This document shows positions 1 to 10,911 of a DNA stretch of 64,000 bases, piece by piece (the stretch's first letter is position 1; the number at the start of each line of letters is the position of its first letter). Origin of the DNA: Adineta steineri (lineage: Eukaryota; Rotifera; Eurotatoria; Adinetida; Adinetidae); the NCBI GenBank assembly GCA_905250115.1, contig CAJNOI010000144.1:39980-103979 (forward strand), written 5' to 3'. A program made the position numbers and the translations under genes. The notes under the pieces were generated by a model. That model was not told the origin of the DNA, searched no databases, and saw only the letters and a list, made by a program, of their open reading frames with translations.

Positions 1-198
1 TATTTGATAGATTGCTTGACAACCACAAGTTATATTAATAATCAGAACAGCGACTGCTGAATTGAAAGCAAGCATAATATTTGATGTATGAAGTTTACGA
101 TGAAAAACCACAATAGCGATAAAGACGATGGCACAAGTGACACCACAAATACTACATAAAATCATCCATACAGATGATGAAATCTCAAGAATATTCAT
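1..198 (-). CDS. 7TM receptor (partial, left-arm copy of the gene at 30760-31803)
   Basis: This is the 5' end of exon 1 of a rhodopsin-like seven-transmembrane receptor, cut by the window edge. The start ATG is at 196-198 on the minus strand, in the same place as the start of the complete copy at 30760. The visible part encodes about 66 residues covering TM1 and the beginning of TM2. It belongs to the inverted-repeat arm and is close to identical to its partner. Whether this copy is complete beyond the window cannot be seen. Confidence 0.8.
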   Translation of the reverse strand, partial: MNILEISSSVWMILCSICGVTCAIVFIAIVVFHRKLHTSNIMLAFNSAVAVLIINITCGCQAIYQI

Positions 199-1032
199 GT
201 TGAGAAAGAAGAGAATAAGATTAATTGAATAACTGAGAAACTTTTGACTTCTATATTTTAAATGAATGTTAGAATACAATGAAGTATTTTATGGCATCTA
301 TGTACAAGGATAAATGTCCATATGTCAATATACCATTATCTAGTCTAGTAAAGATCATAGAAATATTCTCATGATTACCTTCCGTCGGAAAAGACTATAT
401 TATTTGACAAAATGTCATTCCAACAGTAATCTTATGTATGTTCTCTCATGATGACTTGCACGGGTGAACATTTCATAATGAGTACATGAAAAGACATTTT
501 AGATAATTATTATATGCTCTTTTGATATGAATGTCTTTTGTCTAACCTAAGCAGCTAATTTCATTTTTCGATAAATTACTCTCAATTTCTACCGCTTATT
601 CAATCATAATATTCAACAAAATAATTTCATAGTTTGTTTTCTATAATAAATGAACTTGTAATTCAATTTCAGCTACCATCACAACAAATTTAAACAAAAA
701 CATTTTTGTATTTATAGCAGTTGTATTATATCATTTGTTTACTTCAATACATCTGATCTTTCACTGATTCAATGATAACACAAAGACTTATTTTAAATTT
801 CTTACCCACAACCTCAATTACTCGAACTTAATACATCATACAATTGTTTTAATAAAAGTACAAATTCCTACTATATGTGACTGAATATGCCAATCTTTCC
901 AGTAAATACAATCTTCTCATTTATCACAGTCATTTTTCAACATACTGTTATAGATATTCTCGACCTTTTTACGAACAGACAACACTACAACAAATTACAA
1001 CAAGACAAATGATACACGAATAACAAGTATAT
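199..1032. other. Intergenic DNA of the left arm
   Basis: AT-rich DNA between two divergently spaced receptor copies, with no coding signal seen. It matches 29926-30759 of the right arm, including a half hairpin motif (CCCACAACC, near 809-818). Confidence 0.6.
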
Positions 1033-2078
1033 TTAAGTACGAGTACCACTTCGTTGGGGAATTGGATATACTTGATTCATATTTTTACATCCAACCAGCT
1101 CCTTCAGAGAAACAATCAACTGATTTCGAAATCTTTTTGATAAACAATAGCAATAAAAAGAACTCTAAAAAAAAGAGAAGAATAAATGTCAGTTAAGAAA
1201 GTAACAAGCATACAATTTACCGCATATATTGCAAAACCATAAGTAGCAGCAAATGAAATAACTAACTGTTCCACTGTTTGTCTATAGGTATCTTTAACTA
1301 CATTTGCTGTAATGACTGTGTATATTTGCCAAGTTGCATATGGACTATTAAACACTAATACAGCAAATATTTGAGATAATGCCATACTAATTGTTTGTTT
1401 TGTAAGAGAAGAAAGTGATCTTGTTACACTAATAGTTTTCATATGTCGAACAGTGAGGAATCCAAAAATAGAAATAACAGTGATTGGAATAATAGTGACA
1501 ATGCCAAGAGAGACAACATAGCTACGATACTTGGCATAAATTGTATTTGTTGCGATACACATTGGGGTACCTCTTACAATAACAAGATCTTGAAAGAAGT
1601 AGTAAGGTAGTTCATGAATAAACCAAATGCAAAGAGTACCAATTATTAGATATCGTGCTATTCGAATATTGCTCTTCTGTCGTACAGCAACTGATGGAGA
1701 GGAACACATGAAAATATCAATAGCTTGTAAGCAAATAAAAGTACATGTACTCTGAGCATTAATATCGACAAAGCCGATGCGCGTTTTACACCAAATTCGA
1801 TTTGTTAAAGTAAAATTCATTTGAAAGCCTGTACTAAGAATTCTAGTGGTTAGACCAACAAGGAGAATGTTGAGATCAAGAAAAGTACGAACAAACATGT
1901 AAAGAGAGCATCCATTGTTCTTGTAATTTCCAACTTTAATGAAGACAATAATATTGAGAAGATTTCCGAGTATGCCACCAATCAATAGAATAAAACCTAA
2001 AACAAGGGTTGCATATTGAAAACCAGTTTGAAGTTGAAGAATTGTTAATGTCATGCTAGTGTTGTTGTTCGATGACAT
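1033..2078 (-). CDS. 7TM receptor, two exons (left-arm copy of the gene at 28880-29925)
   Basis: A class A-like GPCR of 329 residues. Exon 1 runs 2078-1221 and exon 2 runs 1164-1033, joined across a 57-nt GT-AG intron in phase 0. Exon 1 gives TM1 to TM7, with a GN pair in TM1 and a Cys before TM3. The usual DRY is replaced by a diverged ID..MCSS stretch. Without splicing, the frame runs into the intron and yields a false tail. With splicing, TM7 ends in SSFYCYCLSKRFRNQL, a typical receptor C-terminus after TM7. It differs from the right-arm copy at about four residues. The ligand is unknown, and bdelloids have large families of such receptors. Confidence 0.85.
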
Positions 2079-3456
2079 TGTCGCGTTCTTCGGAACTACT
2101 TTTATTTAATGAATGAAGATGTTACATTCAGAACATTTTCTTTCTTATTATAGTCATCAGATAAGAAATATCATGTCGTTGGAAGAGAATTAGCTTTTTC
2201 TTTTCACTAGAAGTCCACTGAATTAATTTTATAAAAAAAGAGAATGGATTACACTCGTTTTTCTACTAAAGATTACTGAGAATAGAAGCACATCTTTTAA
2301 ATAATCGGACTATAAATGACTGCGTAGAGTAAGAAAATCTATCCGACTTTGCTCAGAAGAAGTATTGTATCAAGCATCTGAACGAGATGTAGTTTTGACA
2401 GGTATCATGAAGTGATCCTCTTTCATTTTGTAATTAAAACACTGCGATTTTTTCTTCTTGTGAAACTAACACATATCATTTTTGTTTTCTCAACTCGAAA
2501 CGATGACATCCATCAGTAACAGTAATTAATAAAGAATGACGTATTTTGTATGCCTGGTCGAATTATTTCTGAAATACATCTTAATCCATTATAAGAACAT
2601 CTATATATATTTTTTTTCTGATGTTTTGTGAGAGTCAAAATTAAAAAGGGAATAGCATAATAGCTAGCTTTTTCCGATTTTCACTAAGCAAAAGCGTCGG
2701 ACTTGTGACATGTTTTGATATAATATTATATTTGATCAGATTATTGTTTAACCAGATATCTCTGAGAATGTTTTCAAAAAAGGTCCAGTATTAATATTAA
2801 CATAGTCCTAATTAATTGTTGGTTATGTTATTTGTAATGGATAGAAGAATCTGAAAACTACATTCGTAGATATGACTCAGATAATTAAATTTCCTTCTCC
2901 TAATATTAATCGATCACAGACAAGTCTCTATTGAATGTAAAAATGAATAATTATATTATTTGACAATTCATTTTAATTATTTGCTAAAGTAGAATGTTTT
3001 GACAAGTCTTGTAATCCACTAAGCAGTGTTTATCCAATCATATTATTCAACAAAATACTTTCATAGTTTGTTTACTATAATAAATGAACTGCTAATTTAA
3101 TTCCAATTATCATTACAACAAATTTAACCGAATACATTTTTGTATTTATAGCAATTGTGTTATATAATTGTTTTACATCAATACATATGATTGAATTGTA
3201 AAACTAAGACTTATTTTAAATTTTTTACCCTCAGCCTCAATTACTCGAACTCAACACATCATACAATTGTTATAAAAATAGCACACATTTCCATAATATG
3301 TGATTGAATATATCAATCTCTTTAGCAAATACGATGTTTTCGTTTATAACAGTTATTTTTCAACATAATTTTTGTAGATATTTTAGACGTTTTTACGAAC
3401 AGACAACACAAGAACAAATTACAACAAGACAAATGATACACGAACGACAAATATAT
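2079..3456. other. Intergenic DNA of the left arm
   Basis: Non-coding AT-rich DNA matching 27508-28879 in inverse orientation. A plus-strand open stretch over 3304-3564 is the antisense shadow of the receptor's last exon. No other gene is seen. Confidence 0.6.
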
Positions 3457-3582
3457 TTAAGTACGAGTGCCAGTTCTTTGAGTACTTGGAAGTACTTGAT
3501 TCATATGTTTACATCCAACCAGCTCCTTCAGAGAGACAACCAACTGATTTCGAAATCTTTTTGATAAACAATAGCAATAAAA
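3457..3582 (-). CDS. 7TM receptor, terminal exon only (cut by the gap)
   Basis: This is the final coding exon of the left-arm counterpart of the receptor at 26462-27507. It encodes the tail beginning inside the SSFYCYCLSK motif and ends at the stop at 3457-3459. The rest of the gene would lie where the N gap begins. Beyond the gap the sequence is unrelated, so the gene is truncated in this assembly. Confidence 0.75.
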   Translation of the reverse strand, partial: FYCYCLSKRFRNQLVVSLKELVGCKHMNQVLPSTQRTGTRT

Positions 3583-3682
3583 NNNNNNNNNNNNNNNNNN
3601 NNNNNNNNNNNNNNNNNNNNNNNNNNNNNNNNNNNNNNNNNNNNNNNNNNNNNNNNNNNNNNNNNNNNNNNNNNNNNNNNNN
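3583..3682. other. Assembly gap (100 N)
   Basis: Exactly 100 undetermined bases, a common placeholder for a gap of unknown size. It separates the inverted-repeat arm from unrelated single-copy sequence. Confidence 0.99.
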
Positions 3683-3820
3683 CAAGCGATTCCGGAATGT
3701 GTAACTTTCCGGAATAGGATGACTGCTCCCTCTTTTTTGATTTTTTCTCTTGTTTTTTTTCTAGCCCATCAGAATAGTATTCTAGATCTGTCCGATCGAA
3801 ACGAAAATTGTACTTGAGAA

Positions 3821-3855
3821 TATGGATGTGGATACTGACTGAATCATCCACACCC
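3821..3855. repeat. Telomere-like fold-back hairpin
   Basis: G-rich arm TGGATGTGGAT at 3823-3833 and C-rich arm ATCCACACCC at 3846-3855 face each other over a short loop. The unit-B copy is at 6625-6658. Confidence 0.6.
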
Positions 3856-4401
3856 GTTTTTTTGCAATTAAACTATAACTCCGAATTGGTGATGCTCATC
3901 TCTGTATTGCAATATACTATAGGACGAAAAGGTAATATATTATATAAGAGAAAAGGAAAGAAAATATGAGTATATCAAAAATTTCAATGACAATTATAAG
4001 CAGTGTTATTCATATTTGTTTTTGCTTCAACGAACATAATTATTAAAGTATGTTAAAGGTAAAAAATATTAATTGAAATAGTTAATGAAAGACTTTTACT
4101 TTTATTCTGTCAATAGACATCGATTTTATTCTAGAAAAAGTACTAAAAAACTAGTCATTTCGAACTATGCAGTTTAGTCAATCTTAGTTAAAATGTATCA
4201 CTACGTAATGCAAAAAGATAAATCATTGTTTTATCTAATGCAGCTTTTTATTTTATAAATAAAATAAAGGAAACAGACATCTTTAAAATTCCATTTTCAT
4301 CAAAAAAAAGATTAATATAAGATATTTTTTGAAATGATGCTGTATTGATGAATTTATCATGTATAAAAGTATTTCAAGATATTGTTTTCAATCTATTTAG
4401 G
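3856..4401. other. Intergenic, no gene seen
   Basis: AT-rich DNA downstream of the small gene at 4402-4701. It is repeated at 6659-7190. No open frame of note. Confidence 0.5.
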
Positions 4402-4701
4402 TTAACGGGGATGTAAACTTCTCATAAACGATCGACCAAATACACCGACATCTTGGTTCATTGCATGATTTATACCTGAATAGTGAGGTCTACTGTTAGG
4501 CATATATGTTGCATAAGCTGTTCCAGTGCTAGGCATATGTGATGCATAAGCTGTTCCATGAGTTGCTTGAGGGTGGTGAGCATAACCACGAGCAGAATGA
4601 AGTTGATGTCCAGTATTATTGTTTAAATATTGTTCCATTTGTGCAGCTACATCATTATAATAAAGACCAGTGCCAGCACTCATTCCAGTAGGAGCACTCA
4701 T
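4402..4701 (-). CDS. Small hypothetical protein (99 aa), paralogue of 7191-7439
   Basis: Single-exon frame of 99 residues beginning MSAPTGM. The function is not recognised. A predicted helical segment (YYNDVAAQMEQYLNNN) is followed by a His/Tyr/Ala-rich region with two imperfect copies of a TAYA..MP motif. There is no signal peptide and no membrane segment. The paralogue in the neighbouring duplicated unit keeps the same start, the same N-terminal half and the same motif but has lost one motif copy and has a different tail. Conservation of the frame in both copies supports a real protein. The identical MSAPTGM start fixes the initiation codon. Confidence 0.6.
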   Translation of the reverse strand: MSAPTGMSAGTGLYYNDVAAQMEQYLNNNTGHQLHSARGYAHHPQATHGTAYASHMPSTGTAYATYMPNSRPHYSGINHAMNQDVGVFGRSFMRSLHPR

Positions 4702-6250
4702 TATTCAATCGTTGTTGATAAATACGAAGAATAAATAAAATATACGTAGTATTGAATATTTTACTTATGTTTTGCCTCAATAAAATCTCGTCAATATAAA
4801 GACGTCGAATTGCGACATCATTATCAATCAAGCATAACGGTGAAAAAAAAAATAATTACTTTTTTACATATTCGCCACGTGTTATTTCACAATCGAGGAA
4901 GTGATCAATATGACTGATAACATTTCATCATGTAATTTACCATTTTTCTAATTATTCCTAAGAAAACAACAGTATAAAAATAATTTCAGATACAATAATA
5001 ATAATGATATTTTCACAATATTTATTATTAAATACTCAAAAATAAAATAATCATGTTGAATGCTATATATATATATATTTAAGTAATTCTTTCCTTGGTA
5101 AGTGATTCATATTTACTATCCTTGTTAATTGGTAGGTTATCTTTTATCCTAAAATTGTTTCCACAAATCTATCCCAAAACGAATTCTTCGAATGGCGATT
5201 TTCATATGGAGATTCACTCTGATAACTAATTTGGAACAAATTACAGACATTCCAGTAATAACCTTCTATAATGACAGGATTTTGAATACTGATCACTACA
5301 ATATTGGATAAGCTCATTATTAAATGCCACATAGCACTGTATAGTCTTTTTCTTACATAAAATTTGAAGATTCTTGAATCAGTATTTGACATCAAAAGAG
5401 TTTGTCTTCTTCTGACCAAATACGACCTCTTGTGAGTTTATCTAACTCAGGTATGACCAGCATTCAAAACTCTGTCAACATAGAAGGTTATTATTGGTTT
5501 TCGCAAAAAAATTATTTTTTCGAAAATCCCTGTGATACCCCTCAGGACCCTGAAGGACCAAAAAATCTTTTTCTTTTTAAAATTAAGTTATCATTGTCGT
5601 TCTGTTCCAAAAACTAGTACATTTTATTCAGTTTTTCATGCTCTATCTTTTAGTATATCACTTGAAAGAGTTCTGCAAATTGTAAAAACATTTTTGACTA
5701 AATTTTAAGTTATAGATTAGTAGCGGTCAAAAGTCGATCGAGGCTAACTTTTTTATGGTACATCCAAATGAGCTAATAATTTTGGTTTGTTATTTTTAAA
5801 ACATGGTCTTTCAAATGCACGTGAAAGATCAAAAAAGTATTCTTTGTCTCGTGTCTCATATATTGGAACGTTGCTCGATATTCTCATGGAATCTCTCTTA
5901 AAAGAGTTTAATAATTGACTGAGAATACAACTAATTGTCTTAGTTCATGTCCTAGAATATTATTCTAAAAATATAAAGATAATTTAACTATAAGAAGGCT
6001 ATTTTCGATGGTTAGTTTTAATACATTCATTGTGTGAAATTATGAAAACAAACGAGAAGAAAAGAGAATATTTTCAATAATAAAATCAATCACGCTTGTA
6101 CGAATCGATCGTGACTTTAATGTATTAACTTTAGTAATAATTCTACTAGACAAATTTTAAAGACACTTACATCTGATAAGAAATACCAAACTTGTAACAA
6201 TATATCATAATCTAAAGAAAAAGCAAAAGATTTATATACAGTTTGAAATG
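4702..6250. other. Intergenic, no gene seen
   Basis: AT-rich DNA upstream of the 99-aa gene. It holds the inverted repeat at 5251-5497 and two short facing open frames that are just the two arms of that repeat. No supported gene. Confidence 0.5.
5251..5497. repeat. Inverted repeat, about 43-bp arms
   Basis: The left arm (5251-5294) and right arm (5455-5497) are imperfect reverse complements sharing the core AATAACCTTCTAT, with a 160-bp interior. It lies in the part of duplicated unit A that is absent from unit B, so it may be a small insertion. No clear target-site duplication is seen. Confidence 0.55.
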
Positions 6251-6306
6251 AGTGTGGGTGGATGGGTACGGGTAACTGATAATCTTCACATTCACACGCA
6301 CACCCT
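6251..6306. repeat. Telomere-like fold-back hairpin
   Basis: G-rich arm AGTGTGGGTGGATGGGT (6251-6267) faces C-rich arm CACATTCACACGCACACCCT (6287-6306). The homologous element of unit B is at 8817-8862. Confidence 0.65.
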
Positions 6307-6624
6307 TTGATCGGACAAAATTAGAGTATTATTTTGATAAACTCTTAAAATACGAAAAAAGTGATACAAGAAAATACCAACGAATCCAAAAATGATAGTA
6401 AAGCTGATGAAGAAGGCATATGTGAGGATGCGAAGGGTATTCTTGATGACTGGAAAAAGACTTCTCATTAACAGTGAATTTCTGAGCAAAACTAAGGATT
6501 ACCACAATTACTCGCTCTAATGACATCTATAACCTCACTCGTATTTTTCTTATTGATCTTTCTCTAGCGCATCAAAATAGTATTCTAGATTTGTCCGATC
6601 GAAACAAAAATTACACTTGAGAGT

Positions 6625-6658
6625 ATGGATGCGGATACTGATTGAATCATCCACACCC
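6625..6658. repeat. Telomere-like fold-back hairpin
   Basis: TATGGATGCGGAT faces CATCCACACCC. It is the duplicated partner of the element at 3821-3855, with one arm base changed. Confidence 0.6.
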
Positions 6659-7190
6659 ATTTTTATAAAATCCATTCCAACTCCGAGTTGGAGTTTCTCA
6701 TCTCTGTATTGGAATATACTGTAGTGCGAAAAGGTAATATATCATAGAAGAGAAAAGGGAACAAAGTATGAGTACATGGAAAATTCCAACCACAATGTCA
6801 CTATATCACAAATATAAGCAGTGTTACTCATATTTGTTTTTACTTCGTCAAACATAATTATTAAAGTATGTTAAAGCTAAAAAACATTAATTGAAATAAT
6901 TAATAAAAGACATCAATGTTATTCTAGACAAAGTTCTAAAAAACTAGTCACCTCGAACTATGCAATTTAGTCAATATCTTAATAAAAATGCATAATTATG
7001 TAATGCAAAAAGATAAATCACTGTTTTATATAACATAAATTTTTATTCTATAAATAAAATAAACGAAACAAATATCTATAAAATTTCATTTTCATCAAAA
7101 AAAGATAAATATAAGACATTTTTTGAAATGATGTTGTATTGTTGAATTTATCATGTATAAAGGTATTCCAGGATATTATTTTCAGTTTGT

Positions 7191-7439
7191 TTAGTGTTTA
7201 TGAAATAAATTATCCCAAAACAATTCAAAAAATCCGCGCGTATCTTGTCTATTCACATGATCATTGTTAGGCATATGTGATGCATAAGCTACTGCATGAG
7301 TTGGTTGATGTTGACGAGCATAACCATAAGCATTATGAAGTTGGTGCCCATTATTATTGCCGAGCTCTTGTTCCATTCGTGCAGCTACATCATAAAAATG
7401 AATGGCAGTGGAACGGCCCATTCCAGTGGGAGCACTCAT
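7191..7439 (-). CDS. Small hypothetical protein (82 aa), paralogue of 4402-4701
   Basis: Frame of 82 residues starting MSAPTGM, like its neighbour. The helical segment (FYDVAARMEQELGNNN) and one AYASHMP motif are kept. The C-terminal third diverges and ends FFELFWDNLFHKH, which could be an amphipathic helix. The function is not recognised. Substitutions scattered through the frame without stops suggest that both copies remain coding after duplication, though this was not tested by a codon-based measure. Confidence 0.55.
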   Translation of the reverse strand: MSAPTGMGRSTAIHFYDVAARMEQELGNNNGHQLHNAYGYARQHQPTHAVAYASHMPNNDHVNRQDTRGFFELFWDNLFHKH

Positions 7440-8816
7440 TATTCAATCGTAGATGATAAATATCAAGGATAACTGGAGTATGCGTAGTATTGAATATTTT
7501 ACTTGTGTTTTGTCTCAATAAAATATCGTCAATATAAAGACGTCGAATTGCCACGTCATTATCAATCAAGCATAACGTTGGAAAAAAATAATTACCGTTT
7601 TACATATTTCTTACGTGTTATTTCACAATCGGGGAAGTTTTCAATATGACTCATCATTTCATCATATGATTTACAATTTTTCTAATTATTCGTAAGAGAA
7701 AAATAGTATAGAAACTATTTCAAATAAAATAATCATGTTATATGATATATATATTTTTAAGTGATACTTTTGTTGGTAAGTGATTCATATTTACTATCCT
7801 TGTAAATTTACCTTCCAATGGTTTTTTGTTTAGGCCCAATTAAATTCTTATTCATTGGAACGTCACGAAGTCGGCTCTTCACGTTTACATGAAGTTCTTC
7901 TGGATGATTTCGTACAAAAATAAAATCAATATAAATAGTTTATTCCAAAACGATTATTAGCAAGACCATAAATAATCGTATTAGTACCAGTATTTGATAC
8001 AATTAAAAAATGAGATCTTATATAGAAAAGAAGTAGAAGTACTGGTGCATTAGTATAGAAATTATGATATGATGTGCTTTGATAACAAAGTAAGTTTAAA
8101 TATAATTGAAATATATTCAAGGTGGTAACCAAAGTACAGTATGTAAAACAACAACACCTACTAACATTTGTAAGCTCTAAAAATAGAATTTTTGAAGAGA
8201 TAATTAATTCATTGTAAAGTTATTGAGTCTTTTATGCGAAATTACTCATTACCAATGAGGACGCGTATATTAAACTAGTAGTTTATGCTACGTTACCGTT
8301 TAAATGAACGTTTATCTAATCAGAGATTTTATATTGTTAACAATTAATTTAAAACAAAGCTCCTAAAATTATAGATTTTACTTATAGTTCTTATTATAAA
8401 TAAATATTCATAGGTATTTCAAGAAATTTTTTAGGAGTATATTAGTAGTTTAACAGTTGACTAAAAATACAATTAATTATCGCAGTTCGTGTCCTGAAAT
8501 ACTATGCTACAAAATATAAAGATGATTTAACTATAAGAAGTCTATTTACGATAGTTATTTTTAATACATTCATTGTGTGAAATTATAAAAACAAACGATA
8601 AGAAGAGAGAATATTTCAATGATAAAATAGATCAGGCCTGTATGAATCGATCGTAACTTTAGGTATATTAATTCGGATTGTATTTATGTATTAACTTTAG
8701 TAATAATCCTACTAGAGAAATTTTATAGACGCTTACATCTAATAAGAAGTACTGAACTTATGACAATATATCAAAATCTAAAGAAAAAGTAAAAGATTTT
8801 TATACAATTTGAACTG
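7440..8816. other. Intergenic, no gene seen
   Basis: AT-rich DNA. Its first 350 bp match the upstream region of the 99-aa paralogue. A 68-codon minus-strand open frame near 7926-8132 has no recognisable features and is not called. Confidence 0.45.
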
Positions 8817-8862
8817 AATGTGGGTAGGTGGAAATAACTGATAAAACTTCACATACTCACCC
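8817..8862. repeat. Telomere-like fold-back hairpin
   Basis: AATGTGGGTAGGTGG (8817-8831) faces CACATACTCACCC (8850-8862). It sits just downstream of the ADP-ribosyltransferase gene. Confidence 0.6.
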
Positions 8863-8934
8863 TTATCAATACCCTAGCACTCTTTGCAGATACATGTGCA
8901 CGCATATCCTTTATAAAATATTTTATTTTCCGTT

Positions 8935-10911
8935 TTAAATAATTACATATGAATGACAATTCTTTCGTGTATATTCAAGATTTTGCCTCCATTCTTTCAG
9001 AGTTTTGTCGTTCGATGGCAGTGAACGTTGTCCAATATTCACCGCACGTGCAAAAAACTCAGATGCTTGCATGTAGTCTCGCATGTTTCTATAAACTGTG
9101 CCGATGTTGTGATAAGATATTCCCAAATCCAGATGATCAGGAGGAAGTGATTTCTCTTGAATTTTCAGAGCATTTTCGTAATATAAGAGTGCTTCGAGAT
9201 AATTTCCTCTTCTATTATATATATTGCCAATGTTATTATAAGACATACCTAAATCTGGATGATTCGATGGTAACAATTGTTGTTGAATTTCAAACGCTGT
9301 TTTATAGTGTAAAAGCGCTTTAGAATACTCTCTCATGTTGTAATATACCGTGCCAGTCTTGACACACGACTCAACTGAGCTAGAATGAGTTAGAGGAAGA
9401 GATAATTGTCGATTTAGATGGTTTTTGGCATGATTTGCTTTTTCCAATATACACCCATATTGGTTTTTCTTCATAGATGCAATTTTCTCATGAAGACGTG
9501 CTTTTTCATTCTTATCCGTTGTTCGATTAAGCAAGATTTCGTAAACTTCGTGCACCTTTTCGGATTGACCTAGTTTGACTAATAATAGAGCCAGTCGATC
9601 CCATCCACTTAATCTTTTTGTTTCCTCTGTAATGCAGTCAGTAAGTGATCGAAGATCTTTGTCGTCCTCACTTGTCAGTGTCAATTCCACTTGAAAAAGA
9701 CGATCATGTCCATCCATTTGTTTGATATCATCGATGCGAAAAACTGTATGCATAGAAAAAAGTACTTCATCTTCTTTCTTTTTAAAATAACTGATGTCTG
9801 TGATGGATGCAAATGGTGTTGTCGATACAGAATGATCGATTGTCATAATGAAAAAGATTCCTACAATCTCTGGATTAGCAAGATTCTTACGTGCGAAATC
9901 GAGAGAGGTGTATTGATCTTTGCTGGTAGATAAAAAATTATTGAAAGATATAAGTCCACCTTTTTTTCTTTTGAGTTGTTCAAAATCTACTTTCGATAAA
10001 CTTTGTCCTCGGTAGACAACAAAGATTTTCTTGGTGCTCTGTTCGTAAAATTGCTGAGAATATAGTTCATCGATCTGATGATGAAGATCATTGATAAAAA
10101 AACCCATGTTAATGATGAGATCTAAATCCATAGCTCGTAGACCACGGTTCAATATTTTATATACAAAACATTCACGAGTATACCACCAGATTGGAGTTTG
10201 CTGAAGATATCCTTGTTCGAATTCATCGATATTGCTCAATTCATAGTTGTTATCAGCGAATATTTTACGACAATAAGCAATAAAGCACTGAAAGTGCTGT
10301 TTTTCGAATCGAATAGACAATAATATTTCCTTGAGAATTTGTGTATACATAAATGAATAGTCGAGTTGCTGGAGCTCCTTACTGGATATATCATTAACAG
10401 CAGCCATAAATTTAATAGATATGGCATTTTCTTCGTATAGTTTTGTAGTTTCTTTGATCACTTTACATAGTTCTGCGACATTCGTGCAAACACCCTGAAC
10501 TTTATACCATTTTTCAGCCCATTTTTTATGATGCTCTTTATCACGGCAGAAAACAAAAACTGAGTTTATTTGAGACATATCATGAATCTGTGGTACGACA
10601 GTTCGCCCAAGTGAACCTGAGACGATCATATTAATCTTATTATTGCTACTGGCTTTGATAAATTCAATACATTCGCAATCTTCAGTAAATGTGCCTATAG
10701 TATTGACAGTGTCTTGTAGTTGACTGATGGTACTGCGATAATTTAAGTTATCGTTATCGATGGTGCTATCCAACCAGACTAAGAGATCATTTGGAGCCGT
10801 TTTCCTTTTAGTCAGTTGATCTATAAATTTACCTGTTAAGAGAACAGCTGATTTTTTTTCTTTCGTCGAAGCACTAATTTGTCCAAATGGTTTAGATACT
10901 TCATTGCCCAT
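8935..10911 (-). CDS. ADP-ribosyltransferase with C-terminal TPRs (658 aa)
   Basis: Single-exon protein of 658 residues. It begins MGNEVSKP, which fits an N-myristoylation signal (Gly2, Ser6), so membrane attachment is likely. Residues about 40-190 form a domain of unknown role also present in the paralogue at 52360-56943. Residues about 190-420 carry the arginine-type mono-ADP-ribosyltransferase signature: R in YRGQ (about 300), S in FLSTS (about 330) and E-D-E (about 380). The enzyme would transfer ADP-ribose from NAD+ to a protein, and all three R-S-ExE elements are present. Residues about 515-640 hold three TPRs of kinesin-light-chain type (42-aa period, NHPDLG spacer), probably for partner binding. 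The target is unknown. Confidence 0.85.
   Translation of the reverse strand: MGNEVSKPFGQISASTKEKKSAVLLTGKFIDQLTKRKTAPNDLLVWLDSTIDNDNLNYRSTISQLQDTVNTIGTFTEDCECIEFIKASSNNKINMIVSGSLGRTVVPQIHDMSQINSVFVFCRDKEHHKKWAEKWYKVQGVCTNVAELCKVIKETTKLYEENAISIKFMAAVNDISSKELQQLDYSFMYTQILKEILLSIRFEKQHFQCFIAYCRKIFADNNYELSNIDEFEQGYLQQTPIWWYTRECFVYKILNRGLRAMDLDLIINMGFFINDLHHQIDELYSQQFYEQSTKKIFVVYRGQSLSKVDFEQLKRKKGGLISFNNFLSTSKDQYTSLDFARKNLANPEIVGIFFIMTIDHSVSTTPFASITDISYFKKKEDEVLFSMHTVFRIDDIKQMDGHDRLFQVELTLTSEDDKDLRSLTDCITEETKRLSGWDRLALLLVKLGQSEKVHEVYEILLNRTTDKNEKARLHEKIASMKKNQYGCILEKANHAKNHLNRQLSLPLTHSSSVESCVKTGTVYYNMREYSKALLHYKTAFEIQQQLLPSNHPDLGMSYNNIGNIYNRRGNYLEALLYYENALKIQEKSLPPDHLDLGISYHNIGTVYRNMRDYMQASEFFARAVNIGQRSLPSNDKTLKEWRQNLEYTRKNCHSYVII

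Larger units (their letters stand above)
1..3582 (-). repeat. Left arm of a large inverted repeat (matches 27382-30957)
   Basis: Read on the minus strand, this stretch follows the plus strand of 27382-30957 over its whole length. Position 1 pairs with about 30957, 2078 with 28880 and 3564 with 27400. The receptor gene in each arm differs at only a few residues, and the non-coding parts differ by small substitutions and indels. The arm runs off the window at base 1 and stops at the N gap at 3583. The spacer between the arms is about 23.8 kb of single-copy genes. Confidence 0.93.
3750..6306. repeat. Tandem segmental duplication, unit A
   Basis: This unit aligns with 6555-8862 from its first bases (a hairpin with a TGGATGTGGAT arm) through a small gene to a second hairpin at its end. 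Similarity is clear at 3750-5125 and 5900-6306. The middle (5130-5900) has no counterpart in unit B and holds an extra inverted repeat. Confidence 0.85.
6555..8862. repeat. Tandem segmental duplication, unit B
   Basis: Second copy of the segment at 3750-6306, in the same orientation. It carries the paralogous small gene 7191-7439 and a hairpin at each end, as unit A does. Confidence 0.85.

Noticed and set aside
3304..3564. 86-codon plus frame, duplicated as a minus frame at 27400-27660
   Set aside because: It is antisense to the spliced last exon of the 7TM receptors. Its conservation reflects that exon.
8949..9933. Plus-strand frames of 80-124 codons
   Set aside because: They are shadows opposite the ADP-ribosyltransferase/TPR gene, whose protein is clearly recognisable on the minus strand.
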